Assembly: GCF_030818545.1 (NCBI RefSeq)
Contig: NZ_JAUTAH010000001.1
Coordinates: 2,795,001-2,859,000 of the forward strand
Direction of reading: 5' to 3'
Length of the DNA stretch: 64,000 nt
From: Brevundimonas sp. SORGH_AS_0993
GTDB lineage: Bacteria; Pseudomonadota; Alphaproteobacteria; Caulobacterales; Caulobacteraceae
The notes below the pieces were generated by a model. The model made no database searches. It had not been told where the DNA came from and was given only the letters and a program-made list of their open reading frames with translations. Below are positions 10,477 through 19,571 of this stretch, one piece after another (positions within the stretch are counted from its first letter, which is position 1; each line of letters starts with the position of its first letter). The position numbers and the translations under genes are program-made.

Positions 10477-11451
10477 TCAGAAGGGAATATGCACGCCCTG
10501 TCCCAGGGCGACGGCGGTATCCACGAGATAGCGCGCGCTGGCCATATCCTGAACGACGTGGCCCAGCGACTTGTACAGGGTGACGTCCCGCTCTGAGGTG
10601 CGGCCGGGCGTCAGGCCCAGAAAGACCTCGCCGATTTCCGCCACGACATGGGCGTCGTCCACCCGCCCTGCACGCTTGGCCGACAGGAACTCGGCCCCCT
10701 GCGCCAGGACGCCCGGCCTGTAGTCCGCGACGAATCGGGCGCGGGCCACCAGATTGTCGTCGATCTCGACAGGGCCGTCATGGCTGGAACCCACCAGGTT
10801 CACGTGGCATCCGTCGGGCACGTCGCTGGAATGCAGAATGGGCTCGGCCGCGGCGGTGGTCGTGCAGATGATGTCGGCCTGTGCCGCAGCCTCGGGCACG
10901 GTCGGGGCCGCCGTGACCGGCAGCCCGGTTTCTCGCGCCAGTCTAGACGCCAGGGCGGCTGCGCGTTCGCTGGACCGCCCCCAGATCGTCACCGCCGACA
11001 GGTCGAAGGCGACGTGGAAGGCGCGGACATGGGCTGCGGCCTGCTCGCCCGCGCCCAGCACCGTCAGCCGCGAGGCGTCGGGGCGCGCCAGGGCCTGGGA
11101 TGCGGCGGCGCTGGCGGCGGCCGTGCGGATGCCCGTGACCTCTCCGGCATGGACGAGGGCGGCGAGAGCGCCTGTCGCGGGATCAAACAGGGCGACCGCG
11201 CCTTGATGGGACTGAAGACCGAGCGCGTGGTTCTGGGGATAGACGCTGACCAGCTTGGCCCCGAACGGGCCGTCGGCCGCGAGCGCGCCGGGCATGACGC
11301 CGAACGCCCGTCCCTGGTCGAGGGGGATGATAGAACGCAGCGGCTGGCGCGTCTCGCCTCTGGACAAGGCGGACATGGCCTTGCGCATCAGGGGGATGCA
11401 GACCTCGTAACCGAGATGGGTGCGGACGAAATCGCGGTCCAGGACGAGCAT
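10477..11451 (-). CDS. Ornithine cyclodeaminase/mu-crystallin family protein (copy 2)
   Basis: 324 residues, paralogue of the gene at 8.1-9.1 kb: the same FGAKLVSVYPQNH and ITGIRTAAASAAASQALARPDASRL regions and Rossmann motif TVLGAGEQAAAHV. The C-terminal half also matches copy 1 (VNLVGSSHDGPVEID, YKSLGHVVQDMASA). It is convergent with the class V PLP gene, six bases apart, and lies 13 bp downstream of the S10 gene on the same strand, so S10 and OCD are probably one transcript. Divergence between the copies suggests two related substrates rather than a fresh duplication. Reaction class is imine or amino-acid oxidoreduction or cyclisation using NAD(P); specificity cannot be read. Confidence 0.8.
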   Translation of the reverse strand: MLVLDRDFVRTHLGYEVCIPLMRKAMSALSRGETRQPLRSIIPLDQGRAFGVMPGALAADGPFGAKLVSVYPQNHALGLQSHQGAVALFDPATGALAALVHAGEVTGIRTAAASAAASQALARPDASRLTVLGAGEQAAAHVRAFHVAFDLSAVTIWGRSSERAAALASRLARETGLPVTAAPTVPEAAAQADIICTTTAAAEPILHSSDVPDGCHVNLVGSSHDGPVEIDDNLVARARFVADYRPGVLAQGAEFLSAKRAGRVDDAHVVAEIGEVFLGLTPGRTSERDVTLYKSLGHVVQDMASARYLVDTAVALGQGVHIPF

Positions 11452-11464
11452 GGAACGGGCCTGA

Positions 11465-12958
11465 TCAGAAATCGACGAAGGCGGTTCCGGTCACGAAACT
11501 GCGGATGTCTCGGGTGAAGGCCGTCAGGGCGGGCCGGTTGGTGTAGGCCATGTGTCCGCCCTCGTAACGACGCTGTATGACGCGCTCGACCGGATAGTCG
11601 CTCTGGGCCGCCAGATAGAGGGCCGGGCCGACTGTGGTGGTCAGGTCGTAGATCCCCGTGCCGATCATCAGACGGAAACGCGGATTGGCGTTGAAGGCGG
11701 GGACCAGCCGGGCGGGATAATCGTATTCGTTAAACGGTCCGCCCGCGCCGCCGGTGGGGTCGTAGGTCCAGGCATCGGCGCCGGGGGCCAGCGGGCGATA
11801 GTCGGCGGCGTCGCGCTCCGGGGCCAGTTCGGTCCGCAGATACCGCTGCATCATCGGCAGGACGCCGGCCGACACCTTGGCCTCGAACGGGTCCTGGGGT
11901 CGTCGACCCTGTGTCGGCGCGGGTCCGACATAGCGTGCGTCATAGACGCCCAGCCTCTGGCCCCTGTCCGCGAGCAGCATGCCCGCGAAGGCGACTTTCG
12001 AAATCGTCAGATCGCCGTCGAAATAGAAGTCGGCGTCGATTCCCGTCAGACGTTCCAGCTCGGCGGCGACGGCGCGACGGCGGGGTTGCGCCAGGGACTG
12101 ACCCTGGACGAGTGCGGCCAGATAGTCGGTCATGCCCCAAGCATAGACGTCGTCGATGAAGCGGTTCATCGCGCGGGGGCCCTTGTCGACCTTGCCATGA
12201 TAGACGGCGATGGCGGCGAGGGCGGGCAGGTTGGTCGCATAGGCGATCATGTTGTCCACGCGCTGGGACGTCTCGATCATGTTGATCGCCTGACCGAACA
12301 GGAAGACGCCGTCCAACGGCATGTCCTGGGCCAACTGACCGGCCATGACGGCGGCGCGGATCGTGCCGTAGCTTTCTCCCAGAACATACTTCGGCGAGGT
12401 CTCGCGGCCGTTGGCCTTGATCCAGGCCCGGATGAAGTCCGACACCGCGCGCGCGTCGCCTTCGACCGAATAGGCGTCCTTGCGGCCGGATTCGGACAAA
12501 ACCCGCGTGAAGCCGGTTTCAGGCGGGTCGATCAGGACGATGTCGGCGACGTCCAGCACGGTCTCGGGATTCTCGACCAAGCGAGCAGGCGACAGGGCGG
12601 GGGCCTTCGGGTCCTGTTCCAGTTCGATCCGCTTCGGACCCAGGGCCAGCATGTGCAGGGTGGCCGAGGAGGAACTGGGGCCGCCGTTGAAGGCGAAAAG
12701 CACCGGACGGTCGCGGCGCTCGATGTCGTCGCGGACATAGCTTGTGCAGACGAAGCGGGCGAAGGGCGCGCCCTGGGCATCGACGACGACGATTTCGTCC
12801 AGACCCGCCGTATAGGCGATCGACCGACCGTTGAAGACGCCGACCCGTCTCTGACGTCCGGACGGCGTTCGGGCCAGGGCAGGGAGGGGGGCGATGCCGG
12901 ATAGAACGACGGCGCCGCCGGCGGCGCCGAAAAGGTGTCGTCTGGAGAACCCGGTCAT
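11465..12958 (-). CDS. Tat-exported S10 serine carboxypeptidase-like protein
   Basis: ATG 12958, with GGAG six bases upstream, gives 497 residues; a longer frame to 13045 has no ribosome site. The N-terminus has a strong twin-arginine motif (SRRHLFG) and a cleavage site near LPALA. S10 landmarks are NGGP (91-94), the nucleophile Ser196 in GESYG, Asp438 in GIYD and His469 in EGGHM, so the catalytic triad is complete. It would remove C-terminal residues from peptides in the periplasm. It differs from its paralogues by the Tat rather than Sec signal and by SSSS replacing the usual GASS after NGGP. Probably co-transcribed with the OCD gene downstream. Confidence 0.85.
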   Translation of the reverse strand: MTGFSRRHLFGAAGGAVVLSGIAPLPALARTPSGRQRRVGVFNGRSIAYTAGLDEIVVVDAQGAPFARFVCTSYVRDDIERRDRPVLFAFNGGPSSSSATLHMLALGPKRIELEQDPKAPALSPARLVENPETVLDVADIVLIDPPETGFTRVLSESGRKDAYSVEGDARAVSDFIRAWIKANGRETSPKYVLGESYGTIRAAVMAGQLAQDMPLDGVFLFGQAINMIETSQRVDNMIAYATNLPALAAIAVYHGKVDKGPRAMNRFIDDVYAWGMTDYLAALVQGQSLAQPRRRAVAAELERLTGIDADFYFDGDLTISKVAFAGMLLADRGQRLGVYDARYVGPAPTQGRRPQDPFEAKVSAGVLPMMQRYLRTELAPERDAADYRPLAPGADAWTYDPTGGAGGPFNEYDYPARLVPAFNANPRFRLMIGTGIYDLTTTVGPALYLAAQSDYPVERVIQRRYEGGHMAYTNRPALTAFTRDIRSFVTGTAFVDF

Positions 12959-13292
12959 CTTCAACTCCGCTTGCGGCCTCCACTGTAGAAAATGTCCCGA
13001 CCACATTTCTTGCTTTGTGGACGTCAAGTCGCGCGTCGCCGACATCGCCGGAACGGCAACCTTGGTTCACATGAATAATCAATGCGCGAGCAGTCCTGCG
13101 ACGGGCGGCAGACGCGCCCTGTTTGGCTATGCGTTCGGCAAGGTATGGACAATGCAGTCCCGCTCGAGAACGCGACTAAAGCATTCGCCTTCAAGGAAAG
13201 GCGCGCATGGGTTTGAATAGTTCTGTCGGGCGCCGCAGGGTAGGATTGCGTGCGCTCCGAACGGGGGCGGATCGTTCGCCCGGATACGCTGC
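12959..13292. other. Divergent intergenic region, S10 gene / APC permease
   Basis: This stretch of 334 bases separates the leftward S10 gene from the rightward permease. It is slightly richer in A and T than its neighbours, as expected of a promoter region. I find no coding frame with a ribosome site, no repeat and no convincing operator. The permease start at 13293 has no strong Shine-Dalgarno sequence. Confidence 0.4.
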
Positions 13293-14612
13293 ATGAGTTC
13301 GTCTTCCTCGGCTTCATCGACCGAGCTCAAGCACGGCGTCGGCCTGCTCGATCTGGTGATGCTGGGCGCCGGCACGGCGATCGGAGCGAGCATCTTCACC
13401 GTGTTGGGGCCGGCGGCGGCGGTCGGCGGGGCGGGCATACTGATCACGGTGGCGGTGGCCGCCCTGCCCATGATCCTGTTCGCCCTGGTCTATGCCTATA
13501 TGGCCTCTGCGGCGCCCAGCACGGCGGCCTCCTACGAGTGGCAGCGCCGGTTCACCCACCCGCTGATCGCCTTCGCCATCGTCTGGCTGAGGGTGCTTAG
13601 CAATGCAGTGGTCATGATCGTTCTGGCGCGGGTTCTGGTCAATTATCTGTCGATGGTGATCCCCCTGCCGGCCAAGCCGGTGATGTTCGGCCTGTTCGTG
13701 CTGGTCTTCGGGCTGAACTATGTGGGCGTGGCGGTGGCGGCCAAGGCGCAGACGGTGCTGATGCTGGTTCTGCTGTCGATCTTCACCGTCTTCGTCGTCG
13801 TCGGCGCGCCCGATCTGAAGCCCGGTCTGCTGGCGCAGGCGGTTTCGGGCGGCTGGACGCCGATCGTCGCGGCCCTGCCGCTGATGATCCAGCTGTTTCT
13901 CGGCATCGAGACCGCCACCGAGGTCGGGGACGAGGTGCGCAATTCCAGGGTGGTCGTGCCCCTGGGGATCGCGCTGGGCCTGATGCTGACCGTGGCGGTC
14001 TATCTGGCGATCACCTTCACCGCCCTGAGCCTGGCGGGGCCGAAGGTGCTGGCGACCAGCGAAGCGCCCCTCCTGGCCGCCGCCGAGGTCGTGCTGGGCA
14101 AGTGGGCCGCACCCTTGATCGTCACCGCGGCCGTGATCGCCCTGGCCAAATCGATGAACGCCGTCTTTCTGGTCTATTCGCGGTTTCTATTCGCCATGGG
14201 ACGGTCTGGCGTCCTGCCGTCGGCCCTAGCGCGCATCCATCCCCGATTCGGCACGCCGCACGTGGCGACCTTCGTGGCCTTCCTGGCTTCGTCTGCGGCT
14301 CTGTTCCTGCCTTCCAGCCTCCTGTTCCTGTTGCTGGCGGTGAACGTGCCGACGATGATGAAATATCTCGGCACCTGCATGGCCGCCTATAACGTCGCCC
14401 GCGCCCATCCCGAGGTGCATGGGCAGGCGAACCTCAGGTTCAGCCGCACCACGGTCAAGCTGCTTTCCGTGCTGGGCGTCATCGCCGCCGTCGTCATCGC
14501 CGCCCTCGGCTTCGGGACCGACTGGCGACCCTATGTGCTGCTGGGGGTCTGGCTGGCCCTGGGCCTGGCCTATTACGCCCGACCCCGTCGACGAGACGCG
14601 ACGGCCGTTTGA
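13293..14612 (+). CDS. APC-superfamily amino acid permease
   Basis: 439 residues with about 12 hydrophobic helices. The first helix carries GLLDLVMLGAGTAIGASIF, the glycine-rich unwound helix 1 of the APC fold, and the sixth region has LFLGIETATEVGDEVRN, matching the E-x-x-x-E/G region of amino acid-polyamine-organocation permeases. It would import a free amino acid or small amine across the inner membrane, fitting its place between carboxypeptidase and aminotransferase genes: amino acids cut off outside would enter here. Substrate is unknown. It faces the AsnC/Lrp gene tail to tail, 18 bp apart. Confidence 0.85.
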   Translation: MSSSSSASSTELKHGVGLLDLVMLGAGTAIGASIFTVLGPAAAVGGAGILITVAVAALPMILFALVYAYMASAAPSTAASYEWQRRFTHPLIAFAIVWLRVLSNAVVMIVLARVLVNYLSMVIPLPAKPVMFGLFVLVFGLNYVGVAVAAKAQTVLMLVLLSIFTVFVVVGAPDLKPGLLAQAVSGGWTPIVAALPLMIQLFLGIETATEVGDEVRNSRVVVPLGIALGLMLTVAVYLAITFTALSLAGPKVLATSEAPLLAAAEVVLGKWAAPLIVTAAVIALAKSMNAVFLVYSRFLFAMGRSGVLPSALARIHPRFGTPHVATFVAFLASSAALFLPSSLLFLLLAVNVPTMMKYLGTCMAAYNVARAHPEVHGQANLRFSRTTVKLLSVLGVIAAVVIAALGFGTDWRPYVLLGVWLALGLAYYARPRRRDATAV

Positions 14613-14630
14613 ATTCAGACGTCTGAAGAC

Positions 14631-15107
14631 TTAGACGCCCTGGCGCACGGGCAGGGCGGTGGTGCGCTTCATCTCCGACAGGGCGACGGTCGAACTGATG
14701 TCGATGACGCCGGGCAGTTTCAGGATCTTTCGGAAGATGAAGTCCTGATACCATTTGATGTCGGGAGCGATGACCTTGATCATCGCGTCCCGTTCGCCCA
14801 GCACCGAATAGCATTCGACGATCTCGGGAATGGCGGCGATCTCGCGGATGAACCGCTCTCGGTCGTTCTCGGCGAGATTGTTCATCTTCAGTTGCGCGAA
14901 GATATGCATCTGAAAGCCCATTCGTTCCGGGTCCAGAATGGCGACCTGAGCCTTGATATAGCCTTCTTCCCGCAGGCGCTGAATGCGCCGCCAGCAAGGC
15001 GATTGGGACAGGCCGACGCGCTCGGCCAGTTCCGAGGTCGATATCGAGCAGTCGATCTGCAGTTGTTGCAGAATGCGAACGTCGATGGCGTCCAGGCCCG
15101 TGGACAT
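14631..15107 (-). CDS. AsnC/Lrp-family transcriptional regulator
   Basis: 158 residues with the standard family length. The N-terminal winged helix reads LDAIDVRILQQLQIDC, then ELAERVGLSQSPCWRRIQRL, the recognition helix typical of Lrp/AsnC. The C-terminal RAM domain (FRKILKLPGVIDISSTVALS) binds amino acids and forms octamers. The gene is divergent from the class I/II aminotransferase at 15231, with 123 bp between, a common layout for an Lrp-type regulator controlling itself and the neighbouring enzyme. It is therefore the best candidate for the amino-acid sensor of the peptide locus. The inducing amino acid cannot be read. Confidence 0.9.
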   Translation of the reverse strand: MSTGLDAIDVRILQQLQIDCSISTSELAERVGLSQSPCWRRIQRLREEGYIKAQVAILDPERMGFQMHIFAQLKMNNLAENDRERFIREIAAIPEIVECYSVLGERDAMIKVIAPDIKWYQDFIFRKILKLPGVIDISSTVALSEMKRTTALPVRQGV

Positions 15108-15230
15108 CGTCTAGTCTCCATCTCCCCAGTATTCAGCATTAGCTATCCAATCTTCCGAAACGGCAAGCCTTCAAACGCAAAGAACCATCCCTGCCGCAGC
15201 GCTAACAATGCAGCCATCAGGGAAGGCGGC

Positions 15231-16508
15231 ATGGGTCGCGACGGGACAGGCTTTGCGATTCATGAACATCCGATGCCCAGGTCCAGGCCCAGGCCCAGAG
15301 CGCCGGGAACCGAGACCTTGAGCCGCGAGAGCACAGCCAGGGCTGCGATTTACGACATTCAAGATTTCGCCGCCTTCGGACGATCCCTTTATCGCCACAT
15401 GCCCCTGCCGCCGGGCGCGTCGATTCTGTTCGAAAGCACCGTGGCGGAACCAGAGGCCCTGCTGGCCCGCGTCATCTGCGATGCCTTCGCCAACGGCGTG
15501 ACCGATCGGTTCGAAAGTGTGTTCGGTCGCGGAAATCCCCATCTGCTGGCGGCGCTGGCGGCGCGTTACGGCGTGGATGAACAATGCATCGTGCCGACGA
15601 CCGGCGCCTGCAACGGCGTCGCCCAGGTGCTGGCCGCCCTGATCGCGCCCGGCGATCATGTACTGATCGAGACGCCCGGCTTCGACGTCCTGAGCGAAAT
15701 GGCGCGACGGGCGGGGGCGGATGTCGAGGGGCTGCCGCGTCGAGGCGCGCTTTTCGACCTCGATCCCGAAGATCTGCGCGACAGACTTAGGCCCGACACG
15801 CGGCTGGTGATCGTCACCAATCTGCACAATCCGTCCGGGCGTCGCCTGGATGCGGAGGCGCTGAAGGCTCTGGCCGCCGTCGCGGCGACCGTCGGCGCCC
15901 ATGTGCTGGTCGATGAGGTTTATGCCGACTTCGCCGCCGACAGGGGCGATCCGCCCGCCGCGCGGCTCGCGCCCAATCTGATCAGCGTGAACAGCCTCAC
16001 GAAGGTGTTCGGCCTGTTCTCATTGCGATGCGGCTGGATCTTGACGACGCGGGCGATGGCGCCCCGCATCGCCGGCGTCAATGCGGGGCGCGAGTTCGGG
16101 GTGTCGAAGCTGACCCACGCCATCGGCGCCCTGGTGCTGGAAAAGCCGGAGCCGTTCGAGGCGCACTGGCGGCAGGTTCTGCAGGCCAGCCGGCCGGTGG
16201 TCGCGCGTCACATGGCGGCCATGCGGGCCGATGATCTGATCCAAGGCGAACTGCCCGATTACGGCTGTATCGCCTTTCCGCGCATCGTCGGTCATGCGGA
16301 TACGCGCCGACTGGCGGAAACTCTGTGGCGCGACCATGAGATCGTCACGGCGCCGGGGGAGTTCTTCGGTCGGTCGGGGCATATGAGGCTGGGCTTCGGC
16401 GTCCCGCCTGCAATGATCGACAGAGGACTGTCCAGGCTGCATGAGGCTCTGTTCGCTCTGCGCCGCGACGGGGCGTCTTCGGTCTCCGCACTCGGCTCAC
16501 CGCATTGA
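15231..16508 (+). CDS. Class I/II PLP-dependent aminotransferase
   Basis: The start is ATG 15231, preceded by GGGAAGG; a longer frame to 14892 would overlap the regulator and is rejected. 425 residues. Fold-type I landmarks are PTTGACNGVAQVLAALIAPGDHVLIE cut here to its core GACNGVAQ, then NLHNPSGR (Asn contacting PLP), LVDEVYADF (Asp-x-x-Tyr) and the Schiff-base Lys258 in NSLTKVFG, with a final MRLGFGV region holding the carboxylate-binding Arg. It would transaminate an amino acid in the cytoplasm, presumably one brought in by the neighbouring permease. The first 35 residues are arginine- and proline-rich and the true start could be later. It ends 10 bp before the next S10 gene, so the three genes onward probably form an operon. 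Confidence 0.8.
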   Translation: MGRDGTGFAIHEHPMPRSRPRPRAPGTETLSRESTARAAIYDIQDFAAFGRSLYRHMPLPPGASILFESTVAEPEALLARVICDAFANGVTDRFESVFGRGNPHLLAALAARYGVDEQCIVPTTGACNGVAQVLAALIAPGDHVLIETPGFDVLSEMARRAGADVEGLPRRGALFDLDPEDLRDRLRPDTRLVIVTNLHNPSGRRLDAEALKALAAVAATVGAHVLVDEVYADFAADRGDPPAARLAPNLISVNSLTKVFGLFSLRCGWILTTRAMAPRIAGVNAGREFGVSKLTHAIGALVLEKPEPFEAHWRQVLQASRPVVARHMAAMRADDLIQGELPDYGCIAFPRIVGHADTRRLAETLWRDHEIVTAPGEFFGRSGHMRLGFGVPPAMIDRGLSRLHEALFALRRDGASSVSALGSPH

Positions 16509-16518
16509 GAGAACGCAC

Positions 16519-18015
16519 ATGCGCCACTGGCTGATCTTGTCCGCCGTCGCCGCCTTCTTGCTCGGCGCTGCGCCGGTTCTGGCGGATGAGCCGGGCGCGG
16601 TCTGCGCACCCGTGACGACGCGACACGAGATCACCATCCGGGGACAACGGATCGCCTATACGGCTACGGCGGGGGCGACCCTGTTGCGTAACGACCGCGA
16701 CGCGCCGATCGCCTCTCTCTACAGCTTCGCCTACGTCAAGACGGGCGGGGATCGCGACCGGCCGGTCCTGTTCGTCTTCAACGGCGGGCCGGGGGCGTCC
16801 TCGCTGTGGCTGCACATGGGCGTGGTGGGGCCGCGCCGGGTGCGGCTGGACCAAGAGGTGAACCCCAGCAGCGTCCCGCCCTTCGGTCTGGTCGACAATC
16901 CCGACAGCCTGTTGGATGTCGCCGATCTGGTCTTCATCGACCCCGTCGGCACCGGCTTCAGCCGCATCGTAGGCGAGGGCAGGCCCGAGAATTTTTACGG
17001 CGTGGACGAGGACGCCGAAAGCGTGGCTCAGTTCATCGAACTGTGGCTTACCCGGAACGGCCGGTGGAACGCGCCGAAGTACCTGATGGGCGAAAGCTAT
17101 GGCAGCGCACGGGCGGCGCTTCTGCCCCGCGCTCTGATGGGCGGCCCGACCTATGGCGGGGTCATGCGGGGCGTCACTGTTAACGGGATCATCCTGTTGG
17201 GCGCTAGCCTGAACGGGCCGGGAACGGCGGGGCAGGGCCCCTCCCAGGAGGCTGCGCTGAACCTGCCCGCCATGGCGGCGACCGCCTGGGTTCATGACAA
17301 GATCGACCATCGGGGGCTGACGATTCAGGCCTTCGACGACGAGGTGACGCGCTTTGCGACGACCGACTATCTCCAGGCGCTGGACAAGGCGGCCGCCGGG
17401 ACTATGGACGATGCCGCGCGTGCGGCGATGGCGGCGCGGCTGTCGGCCTACACCGGCCTGCCGGCCCAGGCATGGCTGCCGGGATTGGTCGTGTCGCCGA
17501 GGGCTTTTTCGCAGCAGCTTCTGGCGGATCAGGGCCTGACCGTCGGCCTTTACGACGGCCGCTATACCCTGCCGTCGGCGCACGACGGCGGCGAGCCGGT
17601 CGCCGACGATCCGGCCATGGGACGGTATGTCCCCGGCTTCATCGCCGCCTTCCACCAGATGCTGGGCGAGGATCTGAACGTTCATGAGGATCGGTCCTAC
17701 GGCGCCATCGTCTGGCGCAATCTTCTGCCCGCCTGGAACTGGAAACGCACCGGCGTTCCAGAAGGCCAGTCCTTCGCCGGCGACTTGGCGACCGCCATGC
17801 GCCGCAACGGCGATCTGCGGGTTCTGGTGGCCAGCGGCTATTACGACATGGTGACGACGCCGGCTGCGGCGCATGACGCCCTGATCAAGGCGGGCGTGCC
17901 GATGGACCGGCTGACGCTGAAAACCTACGAATCCGGCCATATGCTCTACCTCGGCAATACGGCGGCGGCCTTTTCGGACGATGTCCGCGCCTTGATCCGG
18001 AGCGGTCGTCGATGA
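16519..18015 (+). CDS. S10 serine carboxypeptidase-like protein (Sec-exported, third copy)
   Basis: 498 residues beginning at ATG 16519 with a Sec signal peptide (cleavage near PVLAD). S10 landmarks are FVFNGGPGASSLWLHMG (oxyanion-hole region), FIDPVGTGFSRI, nucleophile Ser193 in GESYG, Asp443 in GYYD and His474 in ESGHM. The triad is complete, so it should be an active periplasmic carboxypeptidase. It overlaps the following S10 gene by ATGA, so the two are translationally coupled. Two coupled, diverged S10 enzymes suggest different preferences at the C-terminal residue. Which residues each removes cannot be told from sequence. Confidence 0.85.
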   Translation: MRHWLILSAVAAFLLGAAPVLADEPGAVCAPVTTRHEITIRGQRIAYTATAGATLLRNDRDAPIASLYSFAYVKTGGDRDRPVLFVFNGGPGASSLWLHMGVVGPRRVRLDQEVNPSSVPPFGLVDNPDSLLDVADLVFIDPVGTGFSRIVGEGRPENFYGVDEDAESVAQFIELWLTRNGRWNAPKYLMGESYGSARAALLPRALMGGPTYGGVMRGVTVNGIILLGASLNGPGTAGQGPSQEAALNLPAMAATAWVHDKIDHRGLTIQAFDDEVTRFATTDYLQALDKAAAGTMDDAARAAMAARLSAYTGLPAQAWLPGLVVSPRAFSQQLLADQGLTVGLYDGRYTLPSAHDGGEPVADDPAMGRYVPGFIAAFHQMLGEDLNVHEDRSYGAIVWRNLLPAWNWKRTGVPEGQSFAGDLATAMRRNGDLRVLVASGYYDMVTTPAAAHDALIKAGVPMDRLTLKTYESGHMLYLGNTAAAFSDDVRALIRSGRR

Positions 18016-19493
18016 GGGCCGCAGCGGCCCTGATCCTCTGTGCATCCGTCCTGGCGGCGCCGGTCGTGGCGCAGGCGCCCGCGACGGATGCGGCGCCGTC
18101 GGCTTCCGCCGCGATCCCGGTTCGCCGCGCGACCACTCACCACGTCGGACGTTTCAACGGCCAGACCGTGGCCTATAGCGCCAACGTCGCTGACAACCTC
18201 GTGCCGGGGCCGGACGGGCGACCCGGCGCCTCGGTCGTCACCATCGCCTACACCCGCGACGATGTCGCGCACCCCGCGAGACGGCCTGTCATCTTCGCCT
18301 TCAACGGCGGGCCGGGCGCCTCGTCCTCGCCCCTGCATCTGTCGGCCCTGGGGCCGGTCCGCAAGGCGCAGTCGGGTCAGGGCGGACTGGTCGAAAACCC
18401 TTACAGTCCGCTGGATGCGGCGGACATCGTCTTCATCGATCCGGTCGGCACCGGCTTCAGCCGCGCCCTGACGGGCGTGGACGACAAATACTGGTATAGG
18501 GGCGAAACCGACGCCCGGGCGGTGCAGGCCGCCATCCTGAACTGGCTGAAGAGCAATGGACGTGAAGCCTCGCCACGTTATCTGATGGGCGAAAGCTACG
18601 GCACGATCCGCGCCGCTCTGATCGCCGCGGACACGCAGACCCTGACCTTCGACGGCGTCCTGTTGGTCGCCCTGGCCGCGCCGGTGACGGGGCTGGAAAT
18701 GCCCTATGTGGTCAGTCTGCCGACCATGGCGGCGGGCGCTTGGCGTCACGGCCGGATCGACACGGCCGGACGCACCGTCGATCAGGTCTATCAGGAGGCG
18801 CTGACCTTCGCCCGCACCGACTATGTCGAGGCTCTGATCCAGGGCGCGAGCCTGGCCGAGGCCGATCGCCGCCGTATCGCCGAGCGGATGTCGGCCCTGA
18901 TCGGCCTGCCGGTCGAGCTTATCCTGAGCGAGAATCTGCGGATTTCCAGCAATGTGTGGATGTTCAACCTGCTGAAGGATCAGGGGCTCCGTACCGGCAT
19001 GCTGGACGTCCGCGTGACCGCGCCGCTTGAGCCCGGCGCCCTGGGCGCGCTGGACGATCCGTCGCTGGGCGTCGCGCCCAAGAGCAAGGCGGGCGAACCG
19101 GCGCCGACCCCCGCCAGCATCGGCCCGATCGTCAATCCGGTGTTGGGCGACTATATCCGCCATGACCTCGGGTTCCCGACGACGGACCCCTATTACAGTC
19201 TCAACTTCCTGGTGAACGCCGCCTGGAGCCACGGGGATTCGCCCCAGGCCATGGAGGGGCTGGCCAAGGCGATGAAGGCGCGACCCGCCATGAAACTGTT
19301 CTGGGCGGCTGGATACTTCGATCTGACCACTCCCGCCTATGCCGGGCGTTATGTTCTGGATCAGATCGGCGTTCCGGCCGACCAGTTGACCGCCGTCTAT
19401 TTCGCCGGTCCGCACGGCGTCTATGACGGCGAGGACAACCTGCGACGCTTCGACGAGGCCGTCCGCGCCTTCACCACGGCGCCGTCGCCTTAA
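18012..19493 (+). CDS. S10 serine carboxypeptidase-like protein (Sec-exported, fourth copy)
   Basis: 493 residues, start ATG 18012 within the ATGA overlap with the upstream S10 gene. Sec signal peptide (near APVVAQ). NGGPGASSSPLHL, FIDPVGTGFSRA, nucleophile Ser195 in GESYG, Asp437 in GYFD and His468 in GPHGVY complete the triad; the usual G-H-M context of the histidine is altered to P-H-G here, a possible specificity difference. It is the last gene of the peptide locus; the next 80 bases lead into an IS6-family remnant on the other strand, which probably marks the right edge of the island. Confidence 0.85.
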   Translation: MRAAAALILCASVLAAPVVAQAPATDAAPSASAAIPVRRATTHHVGRFNGQTVAYSANVADNLVPGPDGRPGASVVTIAYTRDDVAHPARRPVIFAFNGGPGASSSPLHLSALGPVRKAQSGQGGLVENPYSPLDAADIVFIDPVGTGFSRALTGVDDKYWYRGETDARAVQAAILNWLKSNGREASPRYLMGESYGTIRAALIAADTQTLTFDGVLLVALAAPVTGLEMPYVVSLPTMAAGAWRHGRIDTAGRTVDQVYQEALTFARTDYVEALIQGASLAEADRRRIAERMSALIGLPVELILSENLRISSNVWMFNLLKDQGLRTGMLDVRVTAPLEPGALGALDDPSLGVAPKSKAGEPAPTPASIGPIVNPVLGDYIRHDLGFPTTDPYYSLNFLVNAAWSHGDSPQAMEGLAKAMKARPAMKLFWAAGYFDLTTPAYAGRYVLDQIGVPADQLTAVYFAGPHGVYDGEDNLRRFDEAVRAFTTAPSP

Positions 19494-19571
19494 GGCGTCT
19501 TGGCTTCGATGGTTTTCGGGCCCGTCGCCGTTTGTCGAGATGCCACTGTGGAGAAGTGGCAGAGTCGGAGC

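Noticed and set aside
12519..13082. A second minus-strand gene of 187 codons overlapping the Tat-exported S10 gene
   Set aside because: It is a frame shadow; the S10 frame carries every catalytic motif across the same bases.
19494..19571. Rest of the 91-residue frame as a gene
   Set aside because: Beyond the IS6-like part the frame reads sequence without similarity; it is run-on from a truncated transposase.
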